In this document: positions 10,554 through 35,700 of the stretch, in pieces
Layout of the letters: each line of letters begins with the position of its first letter
Numbering within the stretch: the stretch's first letter is position 1
NCBI GenBank assembly: GCA_028023455.1
Contig: JAQFVV010012529.1
Span: forward strand, 1,800,001-1,864,000
Length of the DNA: 64,000 nt
Direction of reading: 5' to 3'
DNA from: Epiperipatus broadwayi
Taxonomy: Eukaryota > Onychophora > Udeonychophora > Euonychophora > Peripatidae
Made by a program: the position numbers and the translations under genes
Notes under the pieces: model-generated
Seen by the model: only the letters and a program-made list of their open reading frames with translations
Told to the model about the DNA's origin: nothing
Databases searched by the model: none

Positions 10554-12642
10554 TGAAGCAATGGATCTGAAGTCCAATCCATGCTTCACATCTTCCTATA
10601 AACTTAATTAATATTGTAGACCTAAATTAAGTTTATAGTTCAATATCAGCAGGGTTTTGCATTAGAGTTAAAAATAATTATGCTTATTAAATGTGTATTA
10701 CAGTTAAATATTTTATTTTAAATAAATTTCATTCTATTGATAAAAATTGCTTAACCTATTAGTCAAACATATATATACATCTAGCGTATATATATGAGTT
10801 AATGCAAAATTCTGCTGAGATAAAATGCTTATTCTATTGTAAAATAATAATATATTGTTGTTCAAATTTTATTAAAATATTTAGTATGATTTGATTTTGA
10901 GATAAGCCCACCAACATTTCTGAAAGAATGTATATTTTAATTAGTGAGCCGTTCAAGTCTAATTAAAGATGGCATTTTCTTTCTTGCTTTTTAATTAATA
11001 GAATTCCAACTTTAAAGTAAGAAAGTTAGAGTAAAAAAATTGAAGTTATTTTTAGAACGTGTTGTTTTAAAACAAAGCAGCAAGGGGGGGCTTATCAAGA
11101 TCTCAGATCATACAAACAATGGAAGGTAGCTGGCAGAGAAAGTATAAATAGTAGGGAGAACAAAAGAGATGATTATTCAGACTTTTCTTTTTGAAGGAGT
11201 CATTTGATTCTGATTTTGCTTGTGAAGGCGATTTATTAAGATTTTTCTTGCTGTTTTATTTCCAAGCTTTCTGGAAAGTGCATTCAGATTTCTCTTGGGA
11301 GAAATCCGTCAGATTTTGCTTCACATTTAGCTTGTGCTTCAAAAAAAGTTATACAGCTGTCATTTTCAAACAATGGAGAAGTTGGAACCTGCTCCAGTTA
11401 AAACCAACCGTATTTTGAGGAAAATGGATATGCTTGGCTAGGCAAATCATAGCTTTGCCTATCGCCGAGGTTCCTAAATACCATCCAAAATGCCTTAACA
11501 TCCAATCAATAACCATATGAACTCTATGCCGTGTCTGGAGAACTTTTCATGGAAGCCATACTTCATATTTTCATTGTCCGGACAAACACCTATCGTCGGT
11601 CGGATCAAGCCACGGACGCCGTAGGGAACATCACGGAAAAAGGACGGTATCGTATCTCCTAAATTAAACTATCTCGTATGCTACTTTTGATTCATATTGT
11701 TTTATTGTTGTATTGAAATATATGTCTTTGCTATGTAAACATTTTATGAATTAACCTTAAATATATTTTGGGATCATCTAGCTATATGTAACCTTTTTAC
11801 CTTCGCTATTCTTCCTTACTAACCATTGTAAATATTTAGTATTTCGTTGCGGTTAAATTTAATAGTTAACTTTTTGTCATTTGAAATCTCTTTCCAGTTT
11901 TATTTATGTTGTTAATTAAATCCACGTCAGTTTCTTTTGTGTGCCAACTTGATCTTTTTGATAACACCTCTTTTTTGTCCGCCATTAGCTAGTCACGTAT
12001 ATTTGATTTAGCTATATACGTTCTAAGTCAATTTTAAACCCGGTTTTTCGCGCAAAGCCATAAGAAATGCTTTGCGAAAGGTTTTTATTATCTATCGTAC
12101 TTTATCGAGAAGATCGAGTTGGATATTTTTAATAAAATTGGGAAGAAAAGAATTTGACCGCAAACCTATTAACTTGTTTTCTTTTTATTGTCTAATTAGT
12201 TTGTTGCAGTAATTTAGGGGAATAGCGGAGGCCCATTAAAGCCTTATTCATATTTTAAAGCCATTAATTAAACATTATTTAATTATCAAAAACTTGAGTT
12301 TCTTAGTTATATTAAATGCTTTATTTTTACTTTTCAATGATCCAGGCACGCAAAACGCAAACACCAACACATATTTTGATGTACTTTACACATTTAGCTT
12401 TTAGCTCTTTAGGATTTCCCGTCCATGTCTCTACCGCTGTTGCTAAGCTTTGTGGCCGGTTGAAAAATAATTTATGCGTGGCTCAGATGGTGTTGTTGGT
12501 TCGTGAATTAGCCCCGAGAATAGGCGAAATAGGGCAGAGGTTATTATATTCTTTATTTAATATTTCGCGTATAGTGGCCTCGAGGTACTTTCGCTTAGGA
12601 CTCGAACTAGGTTAAACCAGCATACATAATCTGACTGTCACA
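10554..12642 (+). repeat. 3' LTR of the young element (2089 bp)
   Basis: Offset 4854 bp from the 5' copy with one extra T near 12085. Substitutions seen by eye include sites near 10675, 11166, 11869, 11887, 11896, 11925, 12034 and two near 12375. It ends CTGTCACA at 12642, followed by the TAAT duplication. Confidence 0.9.
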
Positions 12643-13744
12643 TAATATAATAGTCAAATTCTGAATTATAAACTAATACAAGTTTACAGAATCAGTTTCA
12701 AGGGAATGCCTTTATCAGCTATATCAAGTTTCAACATTAACTGCAGTTGAATAGGCTTGAATCTTATTTATATTCAGCAGGTACACATTTTGCAAAATAA
12801 GTAGAATGTTTTCAATTATAATAATTCAGTAAGTGATCATTAAATTATTTTTAATCCAATTTTTAATGGGTTTACATTTTATTTTTTATCATTATATTAA
12901 TAAAAATTATTTTATACCTTTTTTATTTATGTCTTAGTCATGTGATTATAAATAAAATATCACATAACATTGATTATATTTCAAAAAGATCTTGCATTTC
13001 TACTACTATCTATTATGTTATTCTTTTTCATCTAATTAATTATTTTTCAACTATTATATTTGCTTAACTTTATAGATTAACGAAATGTTATTGATCTATT
13101 GTTTATCAACTTTGTGTAGTCTTTATTTTTACGTTTAAATAGTAATTTATGTTGTATTTTTTAATCTATAATGTTACATATCCTGTATTTACACTATTAA
13201 AACATTTAACAGAACTTATTCAGTTCTAACAGCCAGATTCATCATATCTATGTCTTATCAGTGATTTATTCATTTGATTAAATGTAATATTCGTTTTATT
13301 ATATAGTTTTGTAATTGATCTCAGGTCTAGTTTTTTTTTTTTTAGTCATTGCACATTTTTCCCCCAAAATCATCTGTATTTTTGTCCACTGCTATATTTT
13401 TCTCTTTTCTCTTCATAAAGGAACAGAAAATACAATTTTTTTATTCCATTATAATTCTCATATTTCCAAAGTACACCTCTTATTAATGGCTTCCAATGGT
13501 TTGTGATTTTATCTTGGTCATCTTGAGATGATTATAAATTATCTTTGTAAGATAATATAATAGGTTTTTGTTTTCTGCTTTTATTTCTAATATTTTATTC
13601 ATTCTTTATAATTTTTTACTATGTTTATTTTTTCACATTCACATCAAATTTAATTTTCAACATTTTATGAATTTTACTTAAATAGTATTTAAACTTGATA
13701 TATATTTATTATTATTATTATTATATTTATTATTATTATTTCAG
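12643..13744. other. upstream part of a PSMA6 intron, no exon seen
   Basis: AT-rich sequence leading to the acceptor TTTCAG at 13739-13744, preceded by a TTA/TAT microsatellite (about 13705-13740). I looked for the conserved first PSMA6 exon (start through RLYQV) here and further upstream and did not find it, so this intron probably runs off the left edge and contains everything from 1 to 13744. Confidence 0.55.
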
Positions 13745-26467
<12,723 letters not shown>

Positions 26468-26490
26468 CTTATATATTGTATTTATGTTTA

Positions 26491-26496
26491 AATAAA
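26491..26496 (+). terminator. PSMA6 polyadenylation signal
   Basis: AATAAA 24 nt after the stop codon, implying a 3' UTR of only about 40-50 nt. Further AATAAA-like words occur near 26550. Confidence 0.7.
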
Positions 26497-26812
26497 TCTT
26501 ACTTATTGTTATTCTTTTTTAATGTCGATTCATATAAAATTAGTGCACAAATAAAATATAACAGTGCAATGTATGAAAAAAAAACTATTCTACTAGTTTC
26601 TAATGTAATGCACAATTTATAACTAACTTAATTTAATTTTTAACTATAAATTTCTTTTTAAATCATGATTAAAAAACTATTTTAGTTTTTTCTTTATTGC
26701 ACTGTTATATTGTATTTTATTTTTAAAAGTAAATTGTTTCACAAATGATTTTACTCTGTAAAGTAATAAAAATACAGATTATCTGTAAAAAAAAAAAAAA
26801 AGTTAAAAAAAA
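26497..26812. other. AT-rich sequence downstream of PSMA6
   Basis: A and T runs and no gene seen. Confidence 0.5.
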
Positions 26813-27470
26813 AAAATTGTAAGAATTTAAAGGATTCAAGATAAATTCCAAAAAGACTAAAGTGATAAGCTATAGCTTTTCGAAAAAAGAGGAAATAAAG
26901 AATTGATAATGAAATTAACTGAAGCTAAAGTTAATCACAGTATTAAAATGAAATGAAATGCTTTTGCTATGAAAATCTTAAAATATGCCTATGTGCCTGA
27001 AAAGGTTTTTTCGTAAATGCTTTACTATGCTTGTTTGTCAATCTGAAATTTGGATACTTGTTAGGAGAGCAGTACAGAGATTTTAAATTGTATAGTAAGG
27101 TATGAAGATTGAAAATGAAATACATGAGCACGAAAATATCAGATATTATTAAAAGTCTAAAATAAAGAATTAAGAGACATGTTGCTAGAAGCAATGATAA
27201 ATACATAATCAATTGAAATCTTAAATAGGAACCCAGGGCATTGTAAAACATTTATTAAAAAAAAAAATGTGTGAAATGAATAAATAAGGAACCATATCAG
27301 GATATGGGGAAAGAGATTGAAAAGCATTAAAAAAAAAACGTGTGTAATGAATAGTCAAGGAACTGTGCCAGGATATGGGGAAGCTATGATTTGAAGTTTG
27401 AAAATCTCTTTCAGAAAATTTAATAGTGATATAAAATGACAATGACATATAACTTAAAAAAGTAGTAAAG
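26813..27470 (+). pseudogene. decayed 3' fragment of an RTE element
   Basis: The sequence follows, with many indels, the 3' third of the RTE copy at 40829-43660: AAATTCCAAAAAGACTAAAG near 26843 (the INVKKTK motif), AATATGCCTATGTG near 26980, and GGAGAGCAGTACAGAGA near 27064. 5'-truncated and without an open frame. Confidence 0.7.
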
Positions 27471-27489
27471 AAAAATTAAATTTGCTGAA

Positions 27490-28110
27490 GTATTAATTGA
27501 TAGCCCAATATCATCATCATTTTCAACCACAATAAAGATCTTTCCAAGTTTATTCCAATTTCTCCAAACTATCTTTTAACCTTCCTTATTTAATTCATCC
27601 ATCTCACATGATGTCTTTCTAGATCTTTTAAAATTTCTTAAAATTTAGCTTCAAGATTTCAATTGTCCATCTGTTATCATCTTTTCTAACAATATATCCA
27701 GTCTAATTCCATTTCAGTTTTTAATTCTTTCAAATGATGTCAGTGATACCTGTTTGTTCTCTTGCTCATGCATTTCATTTTTGATCTCTTCTTGTTACTC
27801 TTAATATACATTTTTCCTTACTTTGTTTCATGATCTGATGTCTCTGAAATTGCTCTTCTGTTAAAAGTCATGATTGGTTCATTATTTCCATCTGTATTAA
27901 TAATCTTCTCAAACTATTTGTATTGTTAATTTCATCATTATTTTCTTCTGAGAAAATCCATTGAACGTTACTTTAGTTTTTTAGGTTTATACTTAATCCT
28001 ACTTTCTTGCTTTTATTTGATAGCTCTTGTGATATTTCCTGATGCATTGTTTTCAAAAATCGTCATATCATCTGCAAAATTTAGATGACTTACATATCTT
28101 CATTAATTTT
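27490..28110 (-). pseudogene. decayed RTE fragment, minus strand
   Basis: Read on the minus strand from about 28090 it gives a degraded FADD-type motif (FADDMTIFENNA), then a lysine-rich KTK region, GAGCAATTTCAGAGA, AACAAGAAGAGATC and a terminal GTGAGATGGATG block, in the order of the RTE copy at 40829-43660. All frames are broken. It meets the plus-strand fragment 26813-27470 tail to tail. Confidence 0.7.
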
Positions 28111-28368
28111 TGTTTTTTTAGCGTCCGATTTTAATCCACAAAATACTTATTATAATATTGCTACAAAAAGTTTTGGCAATATGAAATCACTTCATCATTT
28201 CTTACATGAATAAAATTTTCATTTTGTTTTTTACTTATATCTTCTTTTTTTTTTTGAGAATTTAATATTTTTGTTGTTGGAAAATTATTTTGTTCAAAAC
28301 AGTTTATTTGTTAATAATATTTTTTATGGTTATTTAAAATTTTAATTTCTTAGTATTAAATACTATAG

Positions 28369-28601
28369 CAGGGGTCCCCAACCCTATGCCCGCGGGCACC
28401 ATGGCGCCCTCAGACCATTTTACATGTGCCTACCGCTATCCGAACACGATAAAAATTTTTTTATCTGATACAAATAAATTTAATTTTTAAGATTTCTTAT
28501 AAATTATTGTATTATATTGTAATTAAATTGTAGGTCATCATTAACAATGTCCAACTATAAATTTACATTGAAAAAATAAATGGTGCCCGCCACCTGGCCA
28601 G
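28369..28601. mobile_element. short hAT-like MITE (233 bp)
   Basis: The left end CAGGGGTCCCCAACC is typical of hAT elements and is followed by the GC-rich GCCCGCGGGCACC. The right end reads GGTGCCCGCCACCTGGCCAG. Flanks TACTATAG (28361-28368) and TATTATAG (28602-28609) form an 8-bp duplication with one mismatch. The right end lacks a full inverted repeat, so it may be truncated or deleted internally. Confidence 0.65.
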
Positions 28602-28609
28602 TATTATAG

Positions 28610-29540
28610 AATGTGCTCTTAAGTGCAAAAAGTTATACTTTTTGTTTTAATTATATTAGAATTATTGTTGCAATAAATTTATAAATATAACAATATAGTT
28701 AAGAAGAAATGAAAATATTATATTTTCCTATTATATAAAAACAGAATATTCTTTTTTTAAACTCTTCAAATTTTTTATTTTTATTTAAGCCCTACATTCT
28801 GTTACTAAATAATAGCTTCATATTTTGTTTTTACCAATATTTAACATTTATATTTTTTACTTATAAATTAATAAGTATTGTCAAGTTGACTCTTAATGTT
28901 CACATGAAAAGCATTCTCCAGAATGATCTTTATCTGCATTTTCAGGTTCATCAATAGTACATTCATTGTGATAATGCTAGAATCTATTCTTCATTGTTGC
29001 TTATCTTTTTTTCATCTACTTTTCTGACTGTCATATATATATATTTAATGACTTAGAGTATATTATGACCAAAATAATTTCTTTTCTGCTTTAAATGAAA
29101 ATTAATATCTTATTTGATCGATTGTTATTGGGAATCTATGATATTCTCAAAATACTTTCCAGCATTACATTTCAAAAAACAATACTTTTTTTATTATTCT
29201 TTCTCATCCAGTTTTCACACCTATAGAAAATTGCAAAAAATACAGTAAATTAAGCAAATCTGATTTACATTTTTAAAATATAGATTTTTTTTCATGTTTT
29301 TTTGTATCTCTGCCTAATTATTATCTATGACAAATTTTTTGATTATAATACTGTATCTCTTAGTTATTAATGAATAATCTAAGGCAGAACTAACTATCTT
29401 TGACTTCTACATCATCACCATCAGTTTTTTAGCCAGTTGCCTTTCCATTTTTTTTACTCTGATCTTTAAATTATCTTAATAAAATATTTTCAGGTTTTTT
29501 CTTTCCAGCTAAAAGTGTGTTGCATATTTATTTACAATTA
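28610..29540. other. AT-rich, possible old RTE debris
   Basis: No motif is clear. It may be the upstream continuation of the minus-strand RTE fragment that ends at 28110, but I cannot confirm this by eye. Confidence 0.35.
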
Positions 29541-30552
29541 CACCTGGGTCTCGTTTTATGCAGTAGATAGGTTCCACAGAAAACCTGCATTTAAAAAAAT
29601 GGCACAAAAATAGACTTAACTTACCTTGAAAAATGGGGGATAGGGTCTGTAATTTTCAGAATTCGCATAAAAGCAAAGCAACAAGGAAAAATACTTTAAA
29701 ATTCACATTAAAAAAATAAGGAAATAAAGTATGACTAATAAAAAATATCAAATATTTGAAAAAAATTGGTACAAGACAAACTTTTTTTTATTAACTACAG
29801 TATTTAATTTGACATTTTTTCATACGTATTTTAATCATCGCTATGTGTATAAACTGGTAAGAAATCAGATTCGTCGATGTGATGTAGCTTTTTCTTGAAT
29901 GAAGTCAAGAATCTCTCAGCAATTATGCCCAGCCATCTTATTTTCCATTCCCCACTCTAATTTTTACCATATGCTGCACCATCCCATTTACACATTTAGT
30001 GCCAATTTCAGTCTTGTGCTGTGCTAATGGTTTTCTGTTGACAACTGATTTTTACTACTGAAATAAATTTTAAATGTTTACATTTTGTTTCTATATTAAA
30101 AAAATGAGGATCGCAATCAAAACAAAAAGATTATACATTATCATTAAAAATATTATTTTCAGTTTATAAAATCTTCATTATTTATTTTAAAAATCTACAT
30201 TATTTATTTCTGCTATACCTAACAAAATACATTTTAAAAGTTTAAAATTTTTGAATATTTATAGAGATATATTTATATGTAAGTATAAATCTATTATTAT
30301 TATTTACTCATTAGTATAAGTAGGTTATTTATTCTAAATATAGCTACAGGCCATATTCACGTTGTCTGCTAATATAATGTTATAATTTTGTAAAAAAAAA
30401 AAAAAAGTAATCAAGTCAAAATAAGTTATTAATAATTTAAATTTCTTGATATCTAATAAATATAGTGAAATATGAAAGATATTACGAAGAAACATGAATC
30501 GCATAACTTCAAAATCGCATTAAAATAATCCGCATAAAACGAGACCCAGGTG
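29541..30552. mobile_element. 1.0-kb DNA transposon derivative, CACCTGGGTCTCG ends
   Basis: Terminal inverted repeats are perfect over 21 bp: CACCTGGGTCTCGTTTTATG then C at the left, and the complement at the right (30532-30552). Flanks are AT-rich without a clear duplication. The terminal sequence is reminiscent of pogo/Tigger elements, which use TA targets, but no transposase motif can be read, so this is a suggestion only. The interior has GC-richer stretches around 29860-30060. Confidence 0.7.
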
Positions 30553-32789
30553 CATTAATATTTCTTCTACTAATCCTAAATTCACATTTATCTTCAATCA
30601 GTTTTGCTTCATTATATATCGAGTATACAAATTCAATAGATAATATAGTGTATTACTACACTACCCGTTGAACTTATATACTTGTATAAATTCTTTGTAG
30701 CTCACGATTCTAATTTTATATAGAGATCTCTCATAAGAAAAATGTTTTTAAGAATATTGCATCATTTAGCGTGATTAATTTAATCAATTTTGTTGTAATT
30801 AGTAAAGCATGTATATATATATTTTTCTAGCATTTCTTTTATCCAGAATAATTCCATAATAATGCCTCGTATTTTTCAACTTTTCTAAAGCCAACTGGCT
30901 TTTCTGACAATACTTTTTTTTAAATCTATCAAGACCTCTTTTATATAAGATAGTAAACTGATTTCTTCCAGTCTGTAGATTACCGAGTGGTTTTTCATAT
31001 TGGCATAAATGATCAGTATCATTTTTCATGCTTCAATTTTCTACAAAATTTTTGATGATTTTATCTTTAAGCATATTCAAAAAGTAAAAAAAGAAAAAAA
31101 AATTCTGATCATCTCATTCTTTAAAACGATGTTATTTTACAGTATGTATATATTATAAGTTTATATCATCAACTTCTAAAGGCAATATCTTGTTGCAGCC
31201 ACATCGTTCTATCTTCAGTAAATCTTTTCATATCTGCGTATGAAAATTATTCAATTTCACTGATCATATTTTTAATATATATTATATAAGCTTATATAAA
31301 AAAAATTTAATTCATTTTATTTATCAATTTCTATCAAAAGACAGTTGTTAATTTAATCAATACAAAAAAAAAATCTTATCTCATTCTTTAAAATAATAAA
31401 CGTACTTCATAATATGTACATGTTCATTTTTCTTAATCACTATCAATCTAAATACATGACAATCACTTTAAATTTTCTCTTGGTGTTGCTTATATTTTAT
31501 GCCTAAAAGACAAAGCTTTTTATTTGCAAGTTGTTAATTTAACCAACATAAATCAAGAGTTTTTCATTCCAGCACACTTGATTATGTATGCGGAAATAAC
31601 TTGATGCATGGAACATGATTTTTAATTCGCACTCCAAAGAAAATTAAGTTATAAATTTACATTTAATAATATAAATCTTAATGTTTTGCAATTAAATGAT
31701 AAATCTTGGTGCCCTTATTTTATTAGTATCAAGCATGCACCACTGTGGTGCCTCCAAATGTGATCAGTTTTATGTTACATTGAAATAAATAAAAACTCAT
31801 TTAGTAGCCAATGACTCGATTTGCATGTAATACTATATAAAGCATTTCCTAATTATTGCAGATTGAATTTTGAATGGACATTTTTTATTAAAATTAATTT
31901 TTGAATATCTGTTATTAAAGTCAATCTTGCAACATCTTATATTGTTTTAACTAATTTAATGTTCTGAATTGTAATACATATATGTCATGCTAAGACTTAT
32001 TTAATGTTATTTAAAAAACGACAACAAATAGATGTATATAAAACATTAAATAAAAAGCTAGCTTAAAACAAAAAAATAAAACCTTTTGGAAATGATTTCA
32101 ACATTAATCTGACTGCACTTTCATTAAAATCATCAAAAGAATACTAGATTGATATTTTTATGATGCAGCTTTCTGATTTTTTTTTTATAATTTACCCGTT
32201 AGCATTTTTCACTGCTCAATGCTACAAATCTTTGATCTTATGAATTCCCAGAAAGGCTATTTGTTTTTGAAAATACTGTTTGTTTGTTTTTGTATTTTTT
32301 GATCATGCTTTATGATTTCCTTTAAAGGGTCCTAATCATTTTAAATTTTATTGATTTTTTGCAATTATTATTATATCTTCTGACATACATTGTCTTTTCT
32401 TTATTCAGACTTTTAATTTGAATTTCTTTTTGCACTTTCATTCACAGATAATTTATTTTATAATTACATTCTGTGTTGCAAATCAATTTGTGATATTATT
32501 CTCAAAGAAATAGATATGTGATCTTGATTATATCTAAGACATTGGATAAAATTATAGCTTTTTTTTTTTTTACTTCTGATATTTTTAATATTAAAATGAA
32601 GTCTGCCACTATCTATCAAGAATCTAATTTAGTGGATTTCTGAACTGTGAATTTTTATATATATAATCTGCTCTTTGGTTATTTGAAATACTTTTGGTAA
32701 TATAAAAAGAGTTAATTAAATTTACAAAAATTGCTAGTTATTGTTCTGCTTCCAGGTCTGTAATGACCAACAGCATTTTTTTTCTTTTT
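30553..32789. other. AT-rich sequence, no gene recognised
   Basis: A 76-codon minus frame at 30799-31029 is lysine-rich without family resemblance. A short sequence (CATCTCATTCTTTAAAA-like, about 31108 and 31377) is repeated once. Nothing else is supported. Confidence 0.35.
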
Positions 32790-35700
32790 AACTTTAGCAT
32801 TCCAATCAAATATGATTAAAATTTGGAATCTTTCATCGACAGAACAAAATGCAGTGGAATATTTTCAAAATTGCAGAATAGTACGTGATATGGGGCTGAT
32901 ATTACACTTTATGTGTGAAAGGAGACACAATGATAGTGTCATTTGTGAACATGTTCTAAGCACCTATCTGTTTGGAAAGGAACCTAGTTAGAAAGCTCTA
33001 AACATTGTTTGTGAGTGCACCGAGATTAGTTTATAGCTAGGGTAGTGAATTTACATTTAAAAAATGTTTAATTACAACCCTTTGATTTTTTGTGTGTGTG
33101 TTTTTTTTTTTAAGTGTCATAGCATCGGCCGGGACGTGAACCCGCAACCTGGGCAACTGCCTGCAAGTGCAAGGCAGTCGCGCTGACCTCTCGACCACCA
33201 ACACAAGACCGATATTTTTGTGTGTTTCAGTGCAATATTTTCAAAATTAGGGGATAGTGCTCACCCAAAAGGTTATGTCTCTGCATACCTTTGTTAATCA
33301 TGTTTTATTTTCTTTACTGTATTTACATTAAAAAAGTTTTTAATTATAACCGGTATTTTGTGTTTCTTTATTATTTTAATAAATAAATAAAAATATAAAT
33401 GTTGAATATGATAACTTAGAGTCAGCTATATTATTTATACCATGTGTTGGAAGCCCCTGAAAATGAATAATTTAAAATAAAATATGTAGCAACCTTTCTG
33501 TCAGGCAAACTATATAAGTACTTATAACTATAAATGTTAAAATCATTTAACTTTATATAGTTACAAAAATAATGTAATTAATTTATGAAATAACAAGTTA
33601 CAATAAACAATCACCAACAATATAAATTAGCATTGCATAGTCAGCCTAGCCAGCATTTAATAGAAATTAAATGAATTTTGTTTAGAAAAACTGATTTTAG
33701 GTGCAGTCTGATGGTCTAAATATGTAAAAGATAAAACAGGCTTTAAATAACTTGATGCAAAACAAAAGCCTCCAACAGCCCCCTAAAGAAGAACAGTGGC
33801 TTTCTCACTAGAATTGCTAACTAGACATTTTCTATTCTTATTTCTACCCATTTATAAAACAATAACTGGTTGATTAGCTAGATTGATTAAGGAGCAGTCT
33901 CTGAAATGAATTCAAAATCATGGCATTGAAGGCCTATGGACCAATCATTGTATCATAAAACATAAACATTCAGTTTAAAAATAATTTGTAATTTTGTTTT
34001 TAAGGTCAAACTTTGTCATAAAAAGAATTTAAATGACTTAACCTTAAATGATAGCAGGACATAACTGTATGTGAATTAGTATTCAAACAGTATTTATATT
34101 ATTAATTAGAATACAATTCAATCATATGATATACTTTTAGATTATGTATATAATAATTTTATATATATAAACAAAGAAAAATATTATGTAGAGAACATAA
34201 TTTACATTCCTTCATTGTCAAATTTCATGTTTCCTATATATCCAGCATAATATGATAGATGTATTTTTTTTTCTTATAAATACTGTCATCAACTTTGTCA
34301 AATACCTTCTCAAAAGCAAAAATTTTTTCTCTAAAATTTGAATATTTTGAGATAAAATTAATTTGTTCAGAATACAATATGAAATGATTGTATCATATTT
34401 TTATAACGGCTTATAATAAATAAAAAAATATGTTTTTATATACACATATATAGACATGTTAATCATATATCTTCCCTGCGAATTTAGAAATTTTTTGTCT
34501 GAATTTGCCCATAAAATTTGTCCCTTTCCTTTTCACTTAAGTTGTTCAGCTTTAAACTTACTTTATAGTAATGTTGAAGACTAAGTATCCACAAAATTGA
34601 CTAATAAGAATCAATCACCTTCATTACAGAATATTTACGATTGGTTTTGCAATGTATTTTCTGAATAAGTTACATTTTTTTGTTGTCTATATTTTTAATA
34701 GTATGTTTACCTGGTCTAAAAATCATCTTTTAATCCAATACATCTTTCTTCACTAATTTCTAAGATGTCTGTATAAATAGCCAATTTCTATCTTCAAGAC
34801 TAGTTTTATCTAATATGTTAGTTTTGAATGAGAATTTTTCATATAAATGGCTTTAATTTAATCATAGTATTGGGAAATATTCTTGGATCTTCAATAATAC
34901 CCTGACTGTCCTCATATTCAAGCAATATAATTCTAATTTTCATATTAATTATGCTTTTTTTATTTAAATATATATATATTTTCATTACAGTGGCTTATAT
35001 TAATGTTATATTGCAGAAAATTTGAAACCTGTCAATTAAACTATAGTACTTTGCTATTTATATATATATCAAACAAATGATGATTTGTGTATAGATCTGA
35101 GCCAATTGACAAGTGCTGTTTCAGCCCAAAATGTGCATCTTGGGAATTTATCTTTCATGTCTTTGATATGCTTCAATAATGTGTGATAGAATAGTAATTA
35201 ATAAAAAAAAAAATTAAGATTAGGGTTTCTCTACAAATAATGTGTAAATGAAGTTGAATTGTTACATGTGCTATATGAATTGCTTGACAAAATATGTTTC
35301 TAATGTAACTATAGTCTGAGAGATCACCATTTTTTATGTTTGCACTGAGTTGTGCAGAGGAGAGTTTAGCTTCTGAGTATAGTCCGAGAGGTTGGTTCGA
35401 CTTCTGGGCTAATGGATGATTGGGATAGGATTGCAAACATGATATAATTTATTGGAAACTTCAATTATTTCCTGTTCAGTTACATATAATCTGAGTTATT
35501 TATATATATATATATATTGTTAAATTTCTGTCTATATATATCGTAGCATGGGCTACAAATATAAACAGTTGTCATTTGGATAAAATAATTTATATCTGTA
35601 TGCAATTGTAAGATTTAAAAAATAAAAATACCTTTATATTTTTGGAGGCAGCAAGTTTTAAATGATCAATAATAAAAAAGTTAATATAACACTAGATATC

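Larger units (their letters stand above)
5700..12642 (+). mobile_element. young LTR retrotransposon with gag-like ORF only
   Basis: Two LTRs (5700-7787 and 10554-12642) flank a 2.77-kb internal region, and a 4-bp duplication TAAT (5696-5699, 12643-12646) flanks the whole. By eye the LTRs differ at about nine substitutions and one single-base indel over 2.09 kb, so insertion is recent. The internal region holds a tRNA-Lys-like primer site, an array of diverged leader repeats, an 837-bp palindrome and one 247-codon ORF with an N-terminal coiled-coil look. I find no protease, reverse transcriptase, RNase H or integrase, so it is probably mobilised in trans. The family is unknown to me. It resembles the minus-strand element at 44185-60134 in LTR start, leader and gag-like start. 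Confidence 0.88.

Noticed and set aside
6337-12615. ORFs of 75 and 99 codons present in both LTRs (6337-6564/11191-11418 and 7461-7760/12316-12615)
   Set aside because: Their identity in both LTRs follows from the recent LTR duplication and is not evidence of coding constraint; no domain is recognisable.
33115-33205. A functional tRNA gene on the minus strand
   Set aside because: A and B boxes are present but the acceptor and anticodon stems do not close, and it has a poly-A end with an 11-bp target duplication, so it is a SINE.
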